Positions 1-10,740 of a stretch of DNA of 64,000 nucleotides are shown here, piece by piece. The notes below the pieces were generated by a model. It searched no databases, was not told where the DNA came from, and saw nothing but the letters and a program-made list of their open reading frames with translations. The stretch is from Eukaryota sp. TZLM1-RC (lineage: Eukaryota > Metamonada: BaSk clade), in assembly GCA_040285825.1 (NCBI GenBank), contig JAUPSS010000008.1, positions 496,001 to 560,000 of the forward strand, written 5' to 3'. Numbering within the stretch: position 1 is the stretch's first letter; each line of letters begins with the position of its first letter. A program made the translations under genes and the position numbers.

Positions 1-21
1 AACAAAACCAGAGAAACACAG

Positions 22-731
22 TTGAAGGGTACTAAAAAAATGCCCCGTCGAAGACGTAGACATCCAGTCGAAATTTTACCTGAAAGGCCCCTTATCGGCG
101 TTGATCTTGGCCAATCAAGATTATGTGGTTACTTCTTAAATGATAATCAATGTGGAGTTATCCCTTGTCCAACTGGCAGAAGATACATGACAAAAAATTC
201 ACCCAGTAAACACTCTCCCAACCAATATTCCGTTCAAAAATTTCAACCAATATTTGAACCATTGGAATTTGGTCAGGAGGAAAAGTGTATTTGGAAAGTA
301 ATCGCCAGAAATGGAAAATAATTAAATTTGATAACCGCAGACGAAAAGAGAGACGGTTCAGAGAGAGTCTCAACAAATTTCAAAGTCTGGCTGGACATCC
401 TGAAAAACTCTATCTTGCTGTGGGTTCTGCTAATTTCCCTTCTCATTGCCGAAAAGTCAATCGATATGGATCAGCAAGGGCTTTCAGAAAATGGTTGTGT
501 TATCAAAAGGACGTGAAGCACTTGTCAACCAGTGAATTTAATACAAGCAAAATGTCAAGTTGTTGCATGGCCGAGAATATTCAAGCAGGCTCATGGCAGA
601 TGCGTATTTGTACTGAGTGTCAAATAGTATATGACAGAGATATTTCCGCTGCAAAAAATATTCAAATTAAGAAGAAAGCGGAATTGTGGCCGGAAAGATA
701 CATTTGCCCAGATGCTCTGCTGAGGAGATGA
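22..731 (+). pseudogene. Fanzor (TnpB-like) relic, family 1, copy a
   Basis: Remains of a eukaryotic TnpB homologue (Fanzor), an RNA-guided nuclease carried by transposons. The first frame, from the ATG at 40 to 321, carries a RuvC-I-like stretch with GVDLGQS. A second frame (about 285-731) carries the C-terminal part: SEFNTSK before a Cys pair, then CTEC, then the RuvC-III-like YDRDISAAKNI. The two frames overlap, so a frameshift near position 300 breaks the gene. The catalytic-type Asp, Glu and Asp positions all look intact in this family, unlike families 2 and 3 nearby. The middle of the protein is much shorter than in usual Fanzors, so an internal deletion is likely. A degenerate inverted copy lies at 18119-18570. 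Confidence 0.65.
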
Positions 732-764
732 ATAGGGAACGTGAGCATACAGAAACAAAAACTT

Positions 765-1029
765 TTGAGACCGATCTACAAATACCTTAGTAGCATTTGG
801 TAGATCCACTTAGATACATCAAGTCGCGAGGCTTTGTTCTGTGAATGCAGTAGGTGTATTTAAGTGAGGTAGCCCATTGATGAAGATCATGATTGTCTTT
901 GTCAAATGATGCTACATGTCTCTTACACCCTGTGAGTAGAAATTGAGAAAGTTGAAAACAGGAGTGAATTTCACAGGGGAATGCATGATAAGTGAAATTC
1001 ACAGTAATACCAGTTAATTTTCCACCCAT
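765..1029 (-). repeat. Segment repeated inverted at 17125-17350, with open frame
   Basis: This block reappears as its reverse complement at 17125-17350. On the minus strand it holds an open frame (787-1029). The same frame in the other copy encodes the matching residues GCKRHVASFDKDNHDL and, at the end, MYLSGSTKCY, so the block probably derives from a real coding end. I do not recognise the protein. It converges on the family 1 Fanzor relic in both places, which suggests the two pieces belong to one element or one duplicated segment. Confidence 0.5.
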
Positions 1030-1755
1030 TCAATTTTTGTTGGTAATAAATCATTCTCCTCATCAACAGGTTTCACTGCTGCTTTCATCAATGGTTGGTG
1101 AAAAACACATTTCATCAATATGCAAACAAGTAGAACCACAAGAGAATGAACCAAGTTTCTACAGTATTGACAAGTTTAGTTGAGTGTAATTATGTTTTGC
1201 ATTCCACTTTGAACTCCTTTCCATTTTCTGAGTTCTTTATTGCTCAATATGTTTCACAACTTTGATTTTCTTGGGAACACGATGATATGATACTTGAGGC
1301 ATAAGATAACAAGAGTAAGGAGTAATTTTATTAGATTTCACTCGCTATCACTAGTGAAGTCTATTACACACTAGAGTAATTGTCCACAGTACAACACTAG
1401 CTTTTCCCCCTCTTTCATCTCAAAAGACAGCTATGAGAATTGAGCAATAAGAATTGAGCAGGTTCTTGAGCAATAAACTTTTATTGGATTTCACATCTTC
1501 AATGAGAAAAGGGTTCAGCTAAACATCACTCACTTATTAATAACAATTGTAGACCAACGGTATTGTAAAGGCTAGTGAGTGATTGAAGAGAAAGTTTAGA
1601 GTGGTATTTAATCAATAATCATCTATAGAAACACGCATTGTTTGAGTTAGCAAAATTGAAACAAAATGTTTATAAAACTATCCAACATTGAGGAATTGGA
1701 TCCCTATTCGTTATAACTACTATTAATTTGATAATAAATTAGCTATAATTCTTTG
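1030..1755. other. Non-coding AT-rich stretch
   Basis: I see no supported gene. The stretch contains several short GAGCAATAA-type repeats (around 1230 and 1440-1480) and a small CACTAGTG palindrome near 1350. These look like ordinary AT-rich spacer or remains of transposon ends. Confidence 0.4.
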
Positions 1756-2175
1756 CTAATGTTGAGCCATAGAGAGATTTGAAGTAAAATTAATAAATAA
1801 TGGATAAATAAGTTTCACAAAATAGCATTGTAGTGATGGGTGATAAAAGCAAACCAATTTTAAGCATAAAGCACCTACAAAGAATGTTGGTTATCGAAAG
1901 GTGTTTAAAAACCGTAACTTCCGTCTATTACTGGATAATTATATAACTAGTCCTCGATGTCATGCATGTGTACGCAAGGGGAAAGAAGGTGAAAAAGTAA
2001 AGAGATATCGAGTACCTAATGGAAGACCATACAGGAGAGCAGAGACATCAACTTTCCTGAGATATGCATTACTCACTTGCAAGAAGTGTGGATGTCAATG
2101 CTGTTCTTAATATGATTCATGGGGTGGTGGATGTGTAACTTAAAGGAAATGAAAGTCCCCAAGTTTTGAAATTGA
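1756..2175 (+). pseudogene. Fanzor relic, family 2, copy a
   Basis: C-terminal part of a second Fanzor family. It reads VMGD, then NRNFRLLLDNYITS, a Cys pair RCHAC, and LTCKKCGC. It matches the longer copies at 51167-51829 and 59627-60288. After CKKCGC a 17-bp deletion between two ATGTC direct repeats removes the RuvC-III region and shifts the frame, so the open frame stops at 2110. Downstream homology continues to about 2175, and the class 1 promoter of the SART1 gene follows at once in the same orientation. The part from about 2030 is duplicated inverted at 16146-16365 with the same deletion. Confidence 0.65.
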
Positions 2176-2179
2176 TTCA

Positions 2180-2248
2180 TTTAGTCTTCATATTCCACTA
2201 ATCTCAACTCATTACTGCTATTTGACATTTTTGTGCTATTAGCTGATG
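2180..2248 (+). promoter_or_regulatory. Class 1 core promoter of the SART1 gene
   Basis: The core CTATTTGACATTTTTGTG followed by CTATTAGC (2218-2243) ends two bases before the ATG at 2246. Nearly the same string sits at the start codons at 4925, 16148, 51897 and 62324. Upstream, 2180-2217 shares a further block (GATTCATTT, CATATTCCA, TAATCTCAAC) with the 16148 and 51897 loci. The position implies an extremely short or absent 5' leader. Promoter function is inferred from recurrence. Confidence 0.7.
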
Positions 2249-3181
2249 TCATTGGAACATGACACGACTTCACTTCTCTCCCGTATAAAGTCTTCGCGTC
2301 GTAAACGTATTCTTAAAGAACGTGTACAACAATCCAATGCACCAAGTCTCCCTGTTGATTTATTTGACCAGCACGAACCAACAGTTGAACCAACTCTACA
2401 ATCAACAAATTCCCAACATTTTTCTCTTCCTCTAGAGGAACAAGTTAGGCCTATGGCTGAACATTTTGTAGAGGGTGAAGTTGGATTTAAAAAGCGTAGG
2501 AGGAAAACCCGTCCTAGTAAGCCAATATCTATTTCCGAAGACACTCTAACCAACCAAGAACAGCTTTCTTCCCCGGAAATCACTATTAAACCTCCTGAAT
2601 TTGATGATGTATGGTTCCATTACGAAGAACAACCATTAGAAGAGGACCAGTCAGTTATGGACACTGAACAAGAGCAACGAGTGACTTCAGAAACTGGGAA
2701 AGTAGAATTTGAAGCTCCTACTGCATCAACTCTTGACATCTCAGTATCTGATGTTCTCAGCCGACTCAGCAGATCTGTCGAAGTCCCTGTTAGTCAAGAT
2801 GCGACAGATCAAAATTCAAAGAATTCCAAGGACCAAGGATTTGTCCCTAAACCAATAGTACTAGATTATTACGATGATGAAGGGAATTTACTGTCTCCAA
2901 AAGCGGCTTACAAATTTTTAAGTCACAAGTTTAGCAACAGGTTTCCTGGTTTAAAAAGAAAGGAAAGAGAAGACAAAAAGAAAAAAGAACATGGATTTGG
3001 GGCTAAGATATTGCAGGAAAAGTCAAATTTAGAAACCATAAAAAAAGTAATGCATAGTTCACATACTCCAGAGATTGTATTAGGAGAATCAAACAGTCTT
3101 TGGAAGTCTTTTGACTCTAAAGGGGAAAATTTTAGTTCCGATCCAAAGTTTGTGCCACCTAGAAAGAAGTCTAGGAGTTAA
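2246..3181 (+). CDS. SART1: U4/U6.U5 tri-snRNP protein, SART1/Snu66 family
   Basis: A 311-residue spliceosomal protein that helps hold the U4/U6.U5 tri-snRNP together in the nucleus. The diagnostic part is the C-terminal third: about residues 207-250 read YYDDEGNLLSPKAAYKFLSHKF, in two pieces YYDDEGNLLSPKAAY and KFLSHKF, then a Lys/Arg/Glu-rich helix, as in the SART1 C-terminus (family pattern D-G-x-L-x-P-K-x-A). Near the end, EIVLGESNSLW corresponds to the family's PYIVLSGS. The N-terminal 200 residues are acidic and low in complexity, and the protein is far shorter than the human (about 800 aa) or yeast (587 aa) homologue. The start is fixed by the class 1 promoter ending two bases before the ATG. 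It converges on SF3B2, another spliceosome gene, 511 bp away. No intron is evident. Confidence 0.85.
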   Translation: MSLEHDTTSLLSRIKSSRRKRILKERVQQSNAPSLPVDLFDQHEPTVEPTLQSTNSQHFSLPLEEQVRPMAEHFVEGEVGFKKRRRKTRPSKPISISEDTLTNQEQLSSPEITIKPPEFDDVWFHYEEQPLEEDQSVMDTEQEQRVTSETGKVEFEAPTASTLDISVSDVLSRLSRSVEVPVSQDATDQNSKNSKDQGFVPKPIVLDYYDDEGNLLSPKAAYKFLSHKFSNRFPGLKRKEREDKKKKEHGFGAKILQEKSNLETIKKVMHSSHTPEIVLGESNSLWKSFDSKGENFSSDPKFVPPRKKSRS

Positions 3182-3692
3182 AAGGTTGATACCATAATGC
3201 TGAACAATCATTAAATAAGTGTTTTTGGAAATAAATTTTTTCAAACCAAAAATAAAATCAAAATTAATGTCTACGGTTTTAGAGAAATTGATTTTTTCGA
3301 CAGAGCAAACTAAATTGCAGACTTAAACTTCTTCTTGAAATAATAACAATGATTGAAAAACGTTCATATTTAATGTTGATTGTACAAGTTTAGACTGAAT
3401 ATTTTATTTGGCTAAGGATAACATTATTGAATTATTACCTCAAAAATATGAAAATTAGTTATCAAGAAGAAAAGAAATAAAAAAAATTCTAGTAGAGAAA
3501 AATAGAAAACCCTGAAAAAACTTGAAGAGTTTTTGTGGAATTGCCAAAGCTGGAAAATTGTTGCAAAAGCCTAACTTCAAGTGTCCTGAAATACCTACAA
3601 AAATTAAGAAAAACATCTCTTTCTATTACTAAAACTCAACCTATTTGATTTAAATAAACCCTTGTCGTTATTACTAGATGACAACAATTTAC
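3182..3692. other. Intergenic spacer between convergent genes
   Basis: A 511-bp AT-rich spacer between the stop codons of SART1 and SF3B2. It must hold both 3' ends; AATAAA-like strings occur (for example near 3230-3255). I see no coding sequence or RNA gene in it. Confidence 0.5.
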
Positions 3693-4925
3693 TTACTGTT
3701 GCATTGAAACAACTCCACCGTGTTTAGCAGGAAGCACATACTCAACTCCTTCTAACAATTCCTGATCCTTCAGCGCCCTTTCCTGAGCTTCCTCCTCTTC
3801 TTTCTTTTCATAAACAGATTGAACAGTAATCACTCCACTTGCTTCCAAGGTTTCGGATACCAAAGACCCCTCGACATACTTAAAACCTCCCCAAAGTGGT
3901 CTATCTTGTTTCTTCTCCTCTGTGGGCTCAGCAAACACATCTCCGTAAAGACCATTGCCGTGAATATCGACAGGAGCCTTTCCCCAAGCCCCAGGAAACC
4001 CAAATCCCCACTTGCCACCCTTTGGAATAGGGGAATTAAGGCCAGGAATTTTGAGGAGAGGGTAAGATGGTGGGGGCCCGTGGCGTTGTTGGTTAACTAA
4101 CCAAGGCGGGGGTCCATTGGAGGGCATTCCAAGTGCCTTTCGTAATCGTAGACTTAGTTTTCCTGGTTTGCATTTGGTTAAATGAGTCTCGTATTCTTTT
4201 CCTTCGTAATAAATTTCCCCAAAAGTTGATAATTGTGGTTTTGTTTGGAATTTAAAGAACGCATCATGCAAAACTTGGTAATCAACCTCAAATCTATGTG
4301 TTTTTGGATCCAATCGCTGTCTCATTCTTGATTTGAGCCCCTTTTCAAACTCCTTTAAAGTCTGTTCCCGGAGACCCACCACTCCCGTCTCAATCACAAA
4401 CTGGGGTATTTTGAAGGGTATCTTGTCAATTCCTCTTTTTCCCTGCAGAAACTTCTTTCGTTCAGACCAATGTCTTGGAACAGATACAGAATTCCTCACT
4501 GACTTCAAATGGAGTAGCATTAAAGGGTCTGGAGCACACGTGTCCCAAAACTCAACCAAATCAGATCTGTCGACCTTCATTTTCAGTTGGGCTACAGAGG
4601 GTCGTGAGAGCATCTTTCTTTGTTTGATAGAAAGAGATGAGATGGATTGGCCAGAACTAATGTCGCCTATTCCGTGCTCTTGTTCTTCTTCAGATTCACT
4701 TTCCTCAGCTGAGAGTTCAGAATCTGAAGAAGCACCTGAGGGAGATGCCAGTCTCTTAGTACCAGCGTCTGTGTAGGGTTGAGTTGGTTGTTCAAATTCC
4801 TGAAAAATATGAGTAAAAGAATCTTCTTGAGTTTGCAGAGGCTTTGATGTGAATGTATCTAAAGAGGGAAGTGAAGTAGGAGTAGAAGATGCAACATGGT
4901 AGATCTTCTTACGTATTTTGGGCAT
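3693..4925 (-). CDS. SF3B2: Splicing factor 3b subunit 2 (SF3B2/Cus1)
   Basis: A 410-residue subunit of the SF3b complex of the U2 snRNP, which acts at branch-point recognition in the nucleus. Residues about 122-250 form the DUF382 region, starting DLVEFWDTCAPDPLMLLHLK and including VPRHWSERKKFLQGKRGI and the following KIPFKIPQFVIETG. Residues about 265-320 form the PSP region, with GPPPWLVNQQRHGPPPSYP, then PGLNSPIPKGGKWGFG. The N-terminus is Ser/Glu-rich. The length resembles yeast Cus1 (436 aa) more than human SF3B2 (895 aa). The start is set by a class 1 promoter, and the coding region is unbroken. A co-oriented Fanzor relic ends about 104 bp upstream of the ATG. Confidence 0.93.
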   Translation of the reverse strand: MPKIRKKIYHVASSTPTSLPSLDTFTSKPLQTQEDSFTHIFQEFEQPTQPYTDAGTKRLASPSGASSDSELSAEESESEEEQEHGIGDISSGQSISSLSIKQRKMLSRPSVAQLKMKVDRSDLVEFWDTCAPDPLMLLHLKSVRNSVSVPRHWSERKKFLQGKRGIDKIPFKIPQFVIETGVVGLREQTLKEFEKGLKSRMRQRLDPKTHRFEVDYQVLHDAFFKFQTKPQLSTFGEIYYEGKEYETHLTKCKPGKLSLRLRKALGMPSNGPPPWLVNQQRHGPPPSYPLLKIPGLNSPIPKGGKWGFGFPGAWGKAPVDIHGNGLYGDVFAEPTEEKKQDRPLWGGFKYVEGSLVSETLEASGVITVQSVYEKKEEEEAQERALKDQELLEGVEYVLPAKHGGVVSMQQ

Positions 4926-4966
4926 GAACTAGTAGCACAAAAATGTCAAATAGTAACTTGTTAAGA
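4923..4966 (-). promoter_or_regulatory. Class 1 core promoter of SF3B2
   Basis: On the minus strand the sequence reads CTTAACAAGTTACTATTTG, then ACATTTTTGTG, then CTACTAGTTC, then ATG. It matches the 51868-51899 copy over the GTTACTATTTGACATT part and the other class 1 sites over the core. Its separation from the ATG is 2-3 bases, as at the other sites. Confidence 0.65.
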
Positions 4967-5028
4967 CTGTGGGAAATTCCCAAATGTACACAATTTTCGA
5001 CGATTTTCGTGTGGAATATTTACAAAAA

Positions 5029-6122
5029 CTATCTACACAGATACTGAGGCCTTTCATTACCACTCATCCTCGCTTCAGCAATCGCAAAAATATTCAGACA
5101 AGCCAGCTTATTTCTGTGAAAAGCTTTGTTGAACCTTTGTTGCTGAGTTCACAACTCTCACTATTACAAGCTAATACACCATGACATGTAGTAACAGGAG
5201 TCTTTTCTCTTCCATAGAATCTGGGATTTGTTACTCTCAAAAACGTAGAAACCTTTTCGAAGCAAACAGGACATTTTGCTGAAGTGAAAGCTTCATTAAT
5301 CATCAATACTTCAAATCCATTTCCTTTTAGAAATTGAATCCATCCAACAGCATCGAGTAGGTCGATGATGTTTTAAATTTTCAAAGCCGCTTTTACCATA
5401 AGCACCCATTAGTATTAAGGTGTCTTTTGGGTTGCCAAACTACTGAACAAGATTTTATAACAACCAATTTTCAGTCTTTTGCTTGTGAATAAAAGCCTGC
5501 ATTTGATGAATGCTCCACGAGTCAAGACTGTTAAAGTCACTTGTCAAGAAAACTTGCCGAAGTTTGGCAACCACAAAGTTGGAAAAGTCTATAAAAGTTG
5601 CTGAATTGGCAGCAAACGCGGACAATTCGGTGTTTGCATCTTCAATTGTCACTTCGTTAGACTCTATCATTTGGTTCCTGTCGTAATCTACCTCAGTTTA
5701 CTTTGTCGCCCATCGTTTTTGTTTTCATTCATCCTACTTTTCAAAGACCAGGACATCTGAGTCATTCTCAACCATCTGAATTTCTTGTCTTGATTCATCA
5801 CCCGACTATTTCTTTGCTGTTCAGTTTCATGTTCAGGCATCATGGCTAGTTCTTGATCAGTCTTTTTACTGCCAAAATACAATACATCACGTTTTCCAGG
5901 TTCACAAACAACAATTCGTTTGTCTTGAAAAGTATCAACATCAACATCATCAATATATAAATCCGAAATACTGGCCTTGATGTCTGGCTTACATTTCTGA
6001 CCCTGTAAATTCCGTCGAACAAATTCTACTGCAATATTAAATACACCTCTGTGGATAATGGTGTTGAATTTATATATCTTTTGTTTGAACATTGGTTGGT
6101 TTAAATCGATAATATTAACCAA
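5029..6122 (-). pseudogene. Fanzor relic, family 3 (RuvC half)
   Basis: The minus strand holds, in broken frames, the C-terminal half of a third Fanzor family. The order is: 5688-6122 with VVCEPGKRDVLYFGSK (RuvC-I, with Glu where the family has Asp); 5455-5670 with FIHKQKTENWLL (helical bridge); about 5400 with LILMGAYGKSGF (the GDW-type position); 5094-5306 with MINEAFTSAKCPVC and a second Cys pair; then HRNKLACLNIFAIAEARMSG and NERPQYLCR, ending in a stop at 5029-5031. At least three frame breaks exist. The RuvC-III Asp is Asn (RN instead of RD). It lies immediately upstream of SF3B2 and in the same orientation. Confidence 0.6.
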
Positions 6123-6700
6123 AAGTCAAATTGCTCAGGTGGTTTGAAACTATGGATTTGACCTTGTGTATTGACTATTTTCAACCACTGTTTGGGCAAC
6201 AAATCATCAATGTTTGTTTGATAATTGTCCAACTTGTTCTTGTGTTAATTGGAAGACATCCAGGACCTACATTCGTTGATGCAGGGGTAACGTGATGAGG
6301 TTTCCCCTCTCTACTGGCACCATATTGAGCAGTCGTAATTGCTGGTTTTAAGAATATTTGAGGATCTTTCTCAACAACATCTCCAAGAAAGTGTACATCA
6401 ACTGGAAATATATTGTCAACCAGACTCTTATCCGTGACTGAATTCTCAATTTGCCAAGTAAATGGTGTTATAAGACTATAAAATATTTCGTCACGTTCAT
6501 TGTTTCTAATATCATGTTGTTGAGATAAATTTAAAAACTCATCATCAAGAAGGTCTGAAATATTTTCAGGTGCAAGTCTTCAAGAACTCAAGTAATTTCT
6601 ATCATCAACTAAAAATATGTGTTTGAATTTTCGAAGTCTAAATCTATAAAATGAAATTATAGTAGACAAATGGGCGTTGCATACCCACCCAGTTTGTGCA
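6123..6700 (-). pseudogene. Probable N-terminal part of the family 3 Fanzor relic
   Basis: Upstream of the RuvC half, the minus strand keeps long open stretches. One (about 6290-6580) reads DLLDDEFLNLSQQHDIRN and continues to HFLGDVVEKDPQIFLKP. Another near 6130-6200 reads WLKIVNTQGQ and FKPPEQFDFW. A CGKC and WVCNAH pair near 6690-6720 suggests a zinc site further upstream. I assign it to the same element only because of continuity and orientation; it could be a different decayed gene. Confidence 0.3.
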
Positions 6701-6969
6701 TTTCTGCTAACACATTTTCCACATCTGATATTTCAAAATAAACATTAATAAATCGATTAATATGTTACCGTAAGACCCCCGATCCAGATCCCAGTAGAAA
6801 TTAGCCCCGCCAGTACAATTCCCTTCTCAATGGAAATGAGAAATTTTACTTCTGAATTGAAAAATAATAAGTGGAATATTTCATCCTTCTGGAAATATTT
6901 CGCTCGAAAAAACAAAAATTGTTTTAAAAAAAAATTGGAAATAGAAAAATTGTAAAATCAAAAATTTGC
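6701..6969. other. AT-rich spacer
   Basis: No gene is visible. It separates the minus-strand Fanzor relic from the plus-strand reverse transcriptase element. It includes poly-A tracts near 6920-6960. Confidence 0.4.
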
Positions 6970-9478
6970 CGAAAATTGTGCTTACGTGGTCGTTATGGTG
7001 CCGCGAAGCAGTCCTTGTTTTCCTCTTCTTTGGCTGATGCAAACTCTGATAACCTTGAAAAACTTCAAAAGTTGCATCCTCAAGAAAATTTTAAGTGCAG
7101 CAAGCCCGATGTGTGTCCTTTTTGGATTGAAAATCCTATTACTTCAATTGAAGTTCTTACAGCTATTCAAAAATTGCCAAAGGGGAAAGCAGCAGGCCCA
7201 TCTGGAATTTCTTTTGATTTTTTTAAAAAATAGCGTGTTCCAGTGCCCCGAAATTGCTGATGATCTAGCCCATTATTTTCAACAATTAATTGTTTTGAAA
7301 GTTAATCCTCCATTTGAATTACTCGCTGCACGTCTGATTGCTTTAGTAAAGCCTGGAAACGGAATCAAACCTGACGGAATACGCCCAATTGCTGTTGGTG
7401 AATCTCTTTCTCGTTTGCTGGCATCAATTGTCTTCGATCGTGTCAAAGACAAAGCTTCTACATTTTTGAATCCTCATCAATTTGGAATCAAAACAATTGA
7501 TGGTGCTTCTGTTGCTGCTATTGCCTCTGATACCTTTTTTAATGCAGAGGAAAATAATTTTATTGTTAATCTCGACTTTAAAAATGCTTTTAATTCTGTA
7601 AAGCGAGAAGCAATTTTTGAAGTTATTAAATCTGATTTTCCTGAGCTATCGAGTTTTTTCTACCATTTTTATGGGAAAGAATCAGATTTAATTTTTAATT
7701 CTTTTGGTCTTAAATCATCTTCTGGAGTGAAACAGGGAGATCCTTTAGGCCCATTATTGTTTTGTTTAGCTATTCACAAAACTTTAAATATCATTAAGCA
7801 AAAATACCCATCTATAAAAATAGTTGCTTATATGGATGATATATCCTTGATTGGTTCATTTGATTTACTAGAATTGGTTGTTCAAAAAATTGCCGATTCA
7901 TATGAAAATATTGGGCTTCATCTTAATGCGAGCAAATGCCTTCTGATTGGCTCTTCTGCTCAAGATCTCGTGATAAACGATTCTATTGTCCCTTTTACTA
8001 ATTATAGTAGTGATGCTTTTAAGTTCCTTGGTTGTTGGTTAGGAAACGTGCCTCAAATTCGGAATGAATTACAAGTTATTTTGGAAAAAATGAAAATTGA
8101 CCTTGATTCAATTTCTTCTTTAGATATAGAAAAGCATATTAAATTTTTCATGCTTAAAATTTGCTACACTGGGAGAGTAACCCACATTTTGAGATCTTGT
8201 GCTCCTTCCATAGCATTAGATTTTTGTCGTTCATTCAATTCATTGAGAACAGAATTTTTTGCTGATTTATTGGATGTAGAACCAGGAATGTTGAAAAGTC
8301 ACTTATTTTCTTCAGCAAATTTGGGGGGTATTGGATTTACTAAATCTTCAATTGTGTGTCAATCAGCATTCTTGGGTGGTGGCAAAAATTTTAATTATGA
8401 ATTTTCTCGTAGATTTCCTGATGATTTTCATCTGTTAGTTTCCAATTGCAGTCCTTATTTGTATGAGTTATCTTGTGAACTTGAAAAAATGCCGCTACAA
8501 ATTTGGACCAAATGTTTTCCTCAATCAATTCAAACAATTCCAAACCGATCTCTTTTTAATTTACAGTTTTGCTGTAAAAAGCTTCAACAAAAATTGTCAA
8601 AGAATTTTGAAAGCTTGGATTTTGATGTAAGACTTGGCTTGGCCAAGAAAAAGAATCCCGCTTTTGCAAATCTTTTACAAGATATGTGTGACAGTACTTC
8701 TTCTGCCTTAGTAACAACAATTCCACAAGTTTATGGTTCTCTCTTAACCGATTCTGCTTGGACTCTGAATATGAGATTTCGTTCCTTTATCTGGCCTGAT
8801 AATTTACCTCATAATTTAATTTGTAAATGTTCTCGAGAAATTACAACTACTCATTTGTTAAATTGTAAACATTTTATTACTTTTAGAAGCAAGGTTCATG
8901 ATGCTGTAAGAGACCAGTTATATTGTATGTGTAAATCTCATAGAATTGAATCCTTCTTGGAACCTCTGTTGTCAAATCTGTTTGATGCTGAAAATGATTT
9001 TCATAAGAATAATAGAGGTGATGTCATATTACCTGGATTAGATGGAAGCTTTATTTTATTGGATGTAATGTCTGTTGATCCTTGTAATGCCTCAAATGAA
9101 AGGCTTGTTAATTCTGAAATTCATAATCCCCTTTCAAATACTGAAAATTTTAAATTCAAAAAATACAATGAACCTTTGTCCAAATTGGCCAGTCTACAGC
9201 ATGCAAAATACAATTTGTATCCATTTGTATTTTCCCTTTTTGGTTCACTTGCACCAACTGCTTTACGTTTTTTGGATGATTTTGAATTGATTGTAAAGAG
9301 AAGAACTGGCAGAAATTTCAACAGATTGTTTTGGCAAAATAGAATTGTGTTTTCTATTTTTAAGGGGATGTTGAAGATGGTTTCTGATGCTTTGCTGTCT
9401 CTTGGTTCTCACTATGAGAGAGTTGCATCTAGTGTTTTTGTTTTGGGAGAGATGGATTTTTTAGATGTTGATTTATAG
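6970..9478 (+). mobile_element. Non-LTR reverse transcriptase, type A, with restriction-like endonuclease end
   Basis: The best-preserved retroelement in the window: an RT that would copy its RNA at a nicked target, with its own C-terminal endonuclease. Frame 6976-7233 gives the N-terminal RT part (LPKGKAAGPSGISFDFF). A run of T and A at about 7220 shifts the frame, after which one frame is open to 9478. Motif A is NLDFKNAFNSV, the GVKQGDPLGPLLF motif follows, and YMDD lies at 7829-7840. The C-terminal part has a CKC...H...C zinc site (CKCSREITTTHLLNCKHF) followed by HDAVRDQL. A PD-(D/E)XK-like core follows (RGDVILPGLDGSFILLDVM, then a Lys-rich KFKKY), as in RLE-type LINEs. N-terminal DNA-binding fingers are missing, so it is 5'-truncated as well as frameshifted. 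Confidence 0.8.
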
Positions 9479-10153
9479 GTTTTGAATAAAATTAAAATTA
9501 AATAAAAAAATTAATATGTTTTTCATAATTTAGTTTCAAATTATTCTTAAAATTGGCAATCAATACTGGGACCATGTACTCGGGAGGTCTACTGAATTCA
9601 TCAGTTAGAAGTCGTGGGAAAAGTTCAAGCCTATATCTGAAATGGTCTACATAGATTAGAGTTTAATCAGCAGAAAATGGGTTGGTTGATAGAGATGTTG
9701 GCAGCTTTTGGATTGAAAAGATAAATATAAACATAATCATCAAACTCAACATTATCAAAATAACAATTTAAGACAAAACATCTTGGATCTAAAGTACAAG
9801 AACCTACTGTAAACCACAAAAATTAACACACTCAAAAACATCAAAATAACAATATAAAACAAAACACAGACAAGAAAGACATCCCATGTCTAAGGTGAAT
9901 ACATGGCTGATTCAAGGGTAGCCATATCATGACTCACATGATGACTCAAAAAAGTGCAATACTCTACCTTCCCGCAAGGAACAGAACAACCATTCCATTC
10001 GGAAATCGAGGCTCTGATTTTTCGTTTATTCCTGTAAAGCAGGACTACTGAGGTGATCAGGAGGGGAAACTTTACTGTTCTGTGAAGAACAGATTGAAGG
10101 AGGAGGTCGGAACTGAGTCCACTACCTCATTTTCCTCTTTCTTGTTTTGGTGC
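9479..10153. other. Spacer after the type A element
   Basis: AT-rich sequence with no recognisable gene. It starts with an A-rich tail after the RT stop. The stretch around 10160-10185, at the start of the next gene, is a short CAGTCAAA tandem repeat. Confidence 0.4.
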
Positions 10154-10740
10154 ATGAAAACAGTCAAACAGTCAAACAGTCAAGATAATCTCGCTGTCTG
10201 ATTTTGCAATTAGTAATCAATGATTACTAATTTCCAAACTCTTCCCAATCAATCAAACAAGCAAACAATCAGGACCCTTGGATCACCTATGTCTTCATTG
10301 GTATTGTATGTTTAATCATATTAATTGCTTTTGTACTACTTTGTACTTGATCATATTACCAGAGTTCTCAGTCATACTTTTAAGTCTACTGGATACCAAT
10401 AGTACCTTTGATACTTCTGCCATTTGTAATATGCTTATTCGGATTAGGCTGTTTTATCTTCCTAGGCCTTGTGTCTTTTCTTTTACTGTTCAATTGGGGG
10501 TTTCATCTTAATGCAGTCGTTGTCGTATTATTCAGTTCAATCCTGTTGACTGATTCCATTAGATTTACACTTAAAATTTGGAGAAACAAACTCTTTTCTT
10601 CTCAACAATGTCCTGATGCTCTAGCTTGTTACTTAACCACTCTTCTTGAGCCGCTCCTCTTTCCTGTCTCACTGATCCCTTTGCTCTGTGTGTTCAGAAC
10701 AGGTGAGCTCCTTCATCGCCTTTCAGCATTCAAAACGTAA
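10154..10740 (+). CDS. Possible small multi-pass membrane protein, three exons
   Basis: Exon 3 is clear as an open frame from 10385 to 10740: YWIPIVPLILLPFVICLFG, then several hydrophobic helices, ending LLHRLSAFKT. Upstream, 10273-10342 encodes another hydrophobic helix, ITYVFIGIVCLIILIAFVLL. Removing 10343-10384 (42 nt, GT...AG) joins the two in frame through Phe-Tyr-Trp. A further GT...AG segment at 10196-10272, with a TTACTAATTT branch-like string, would join a 14-codon exon starting at the ATG at 10154. The model totals 155 residues with three to five membrane helices. I do not recognise the family, and both introns are inferred from frame and hydrophobicity only. A decayed membrane-protein gene is the alternative. 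Confidence 0.4.

Noticed and set aside
2239-2583. Minus-strand frame of 114 codons
   Set aside because: Antisense to the start of SART1 and covering its promoter; no domain.
4333-4776. Plus-strand open frame of 147 codons
   Set aside because: It is antisense to the well-supported SF3B2 gene and has no domain of its own.
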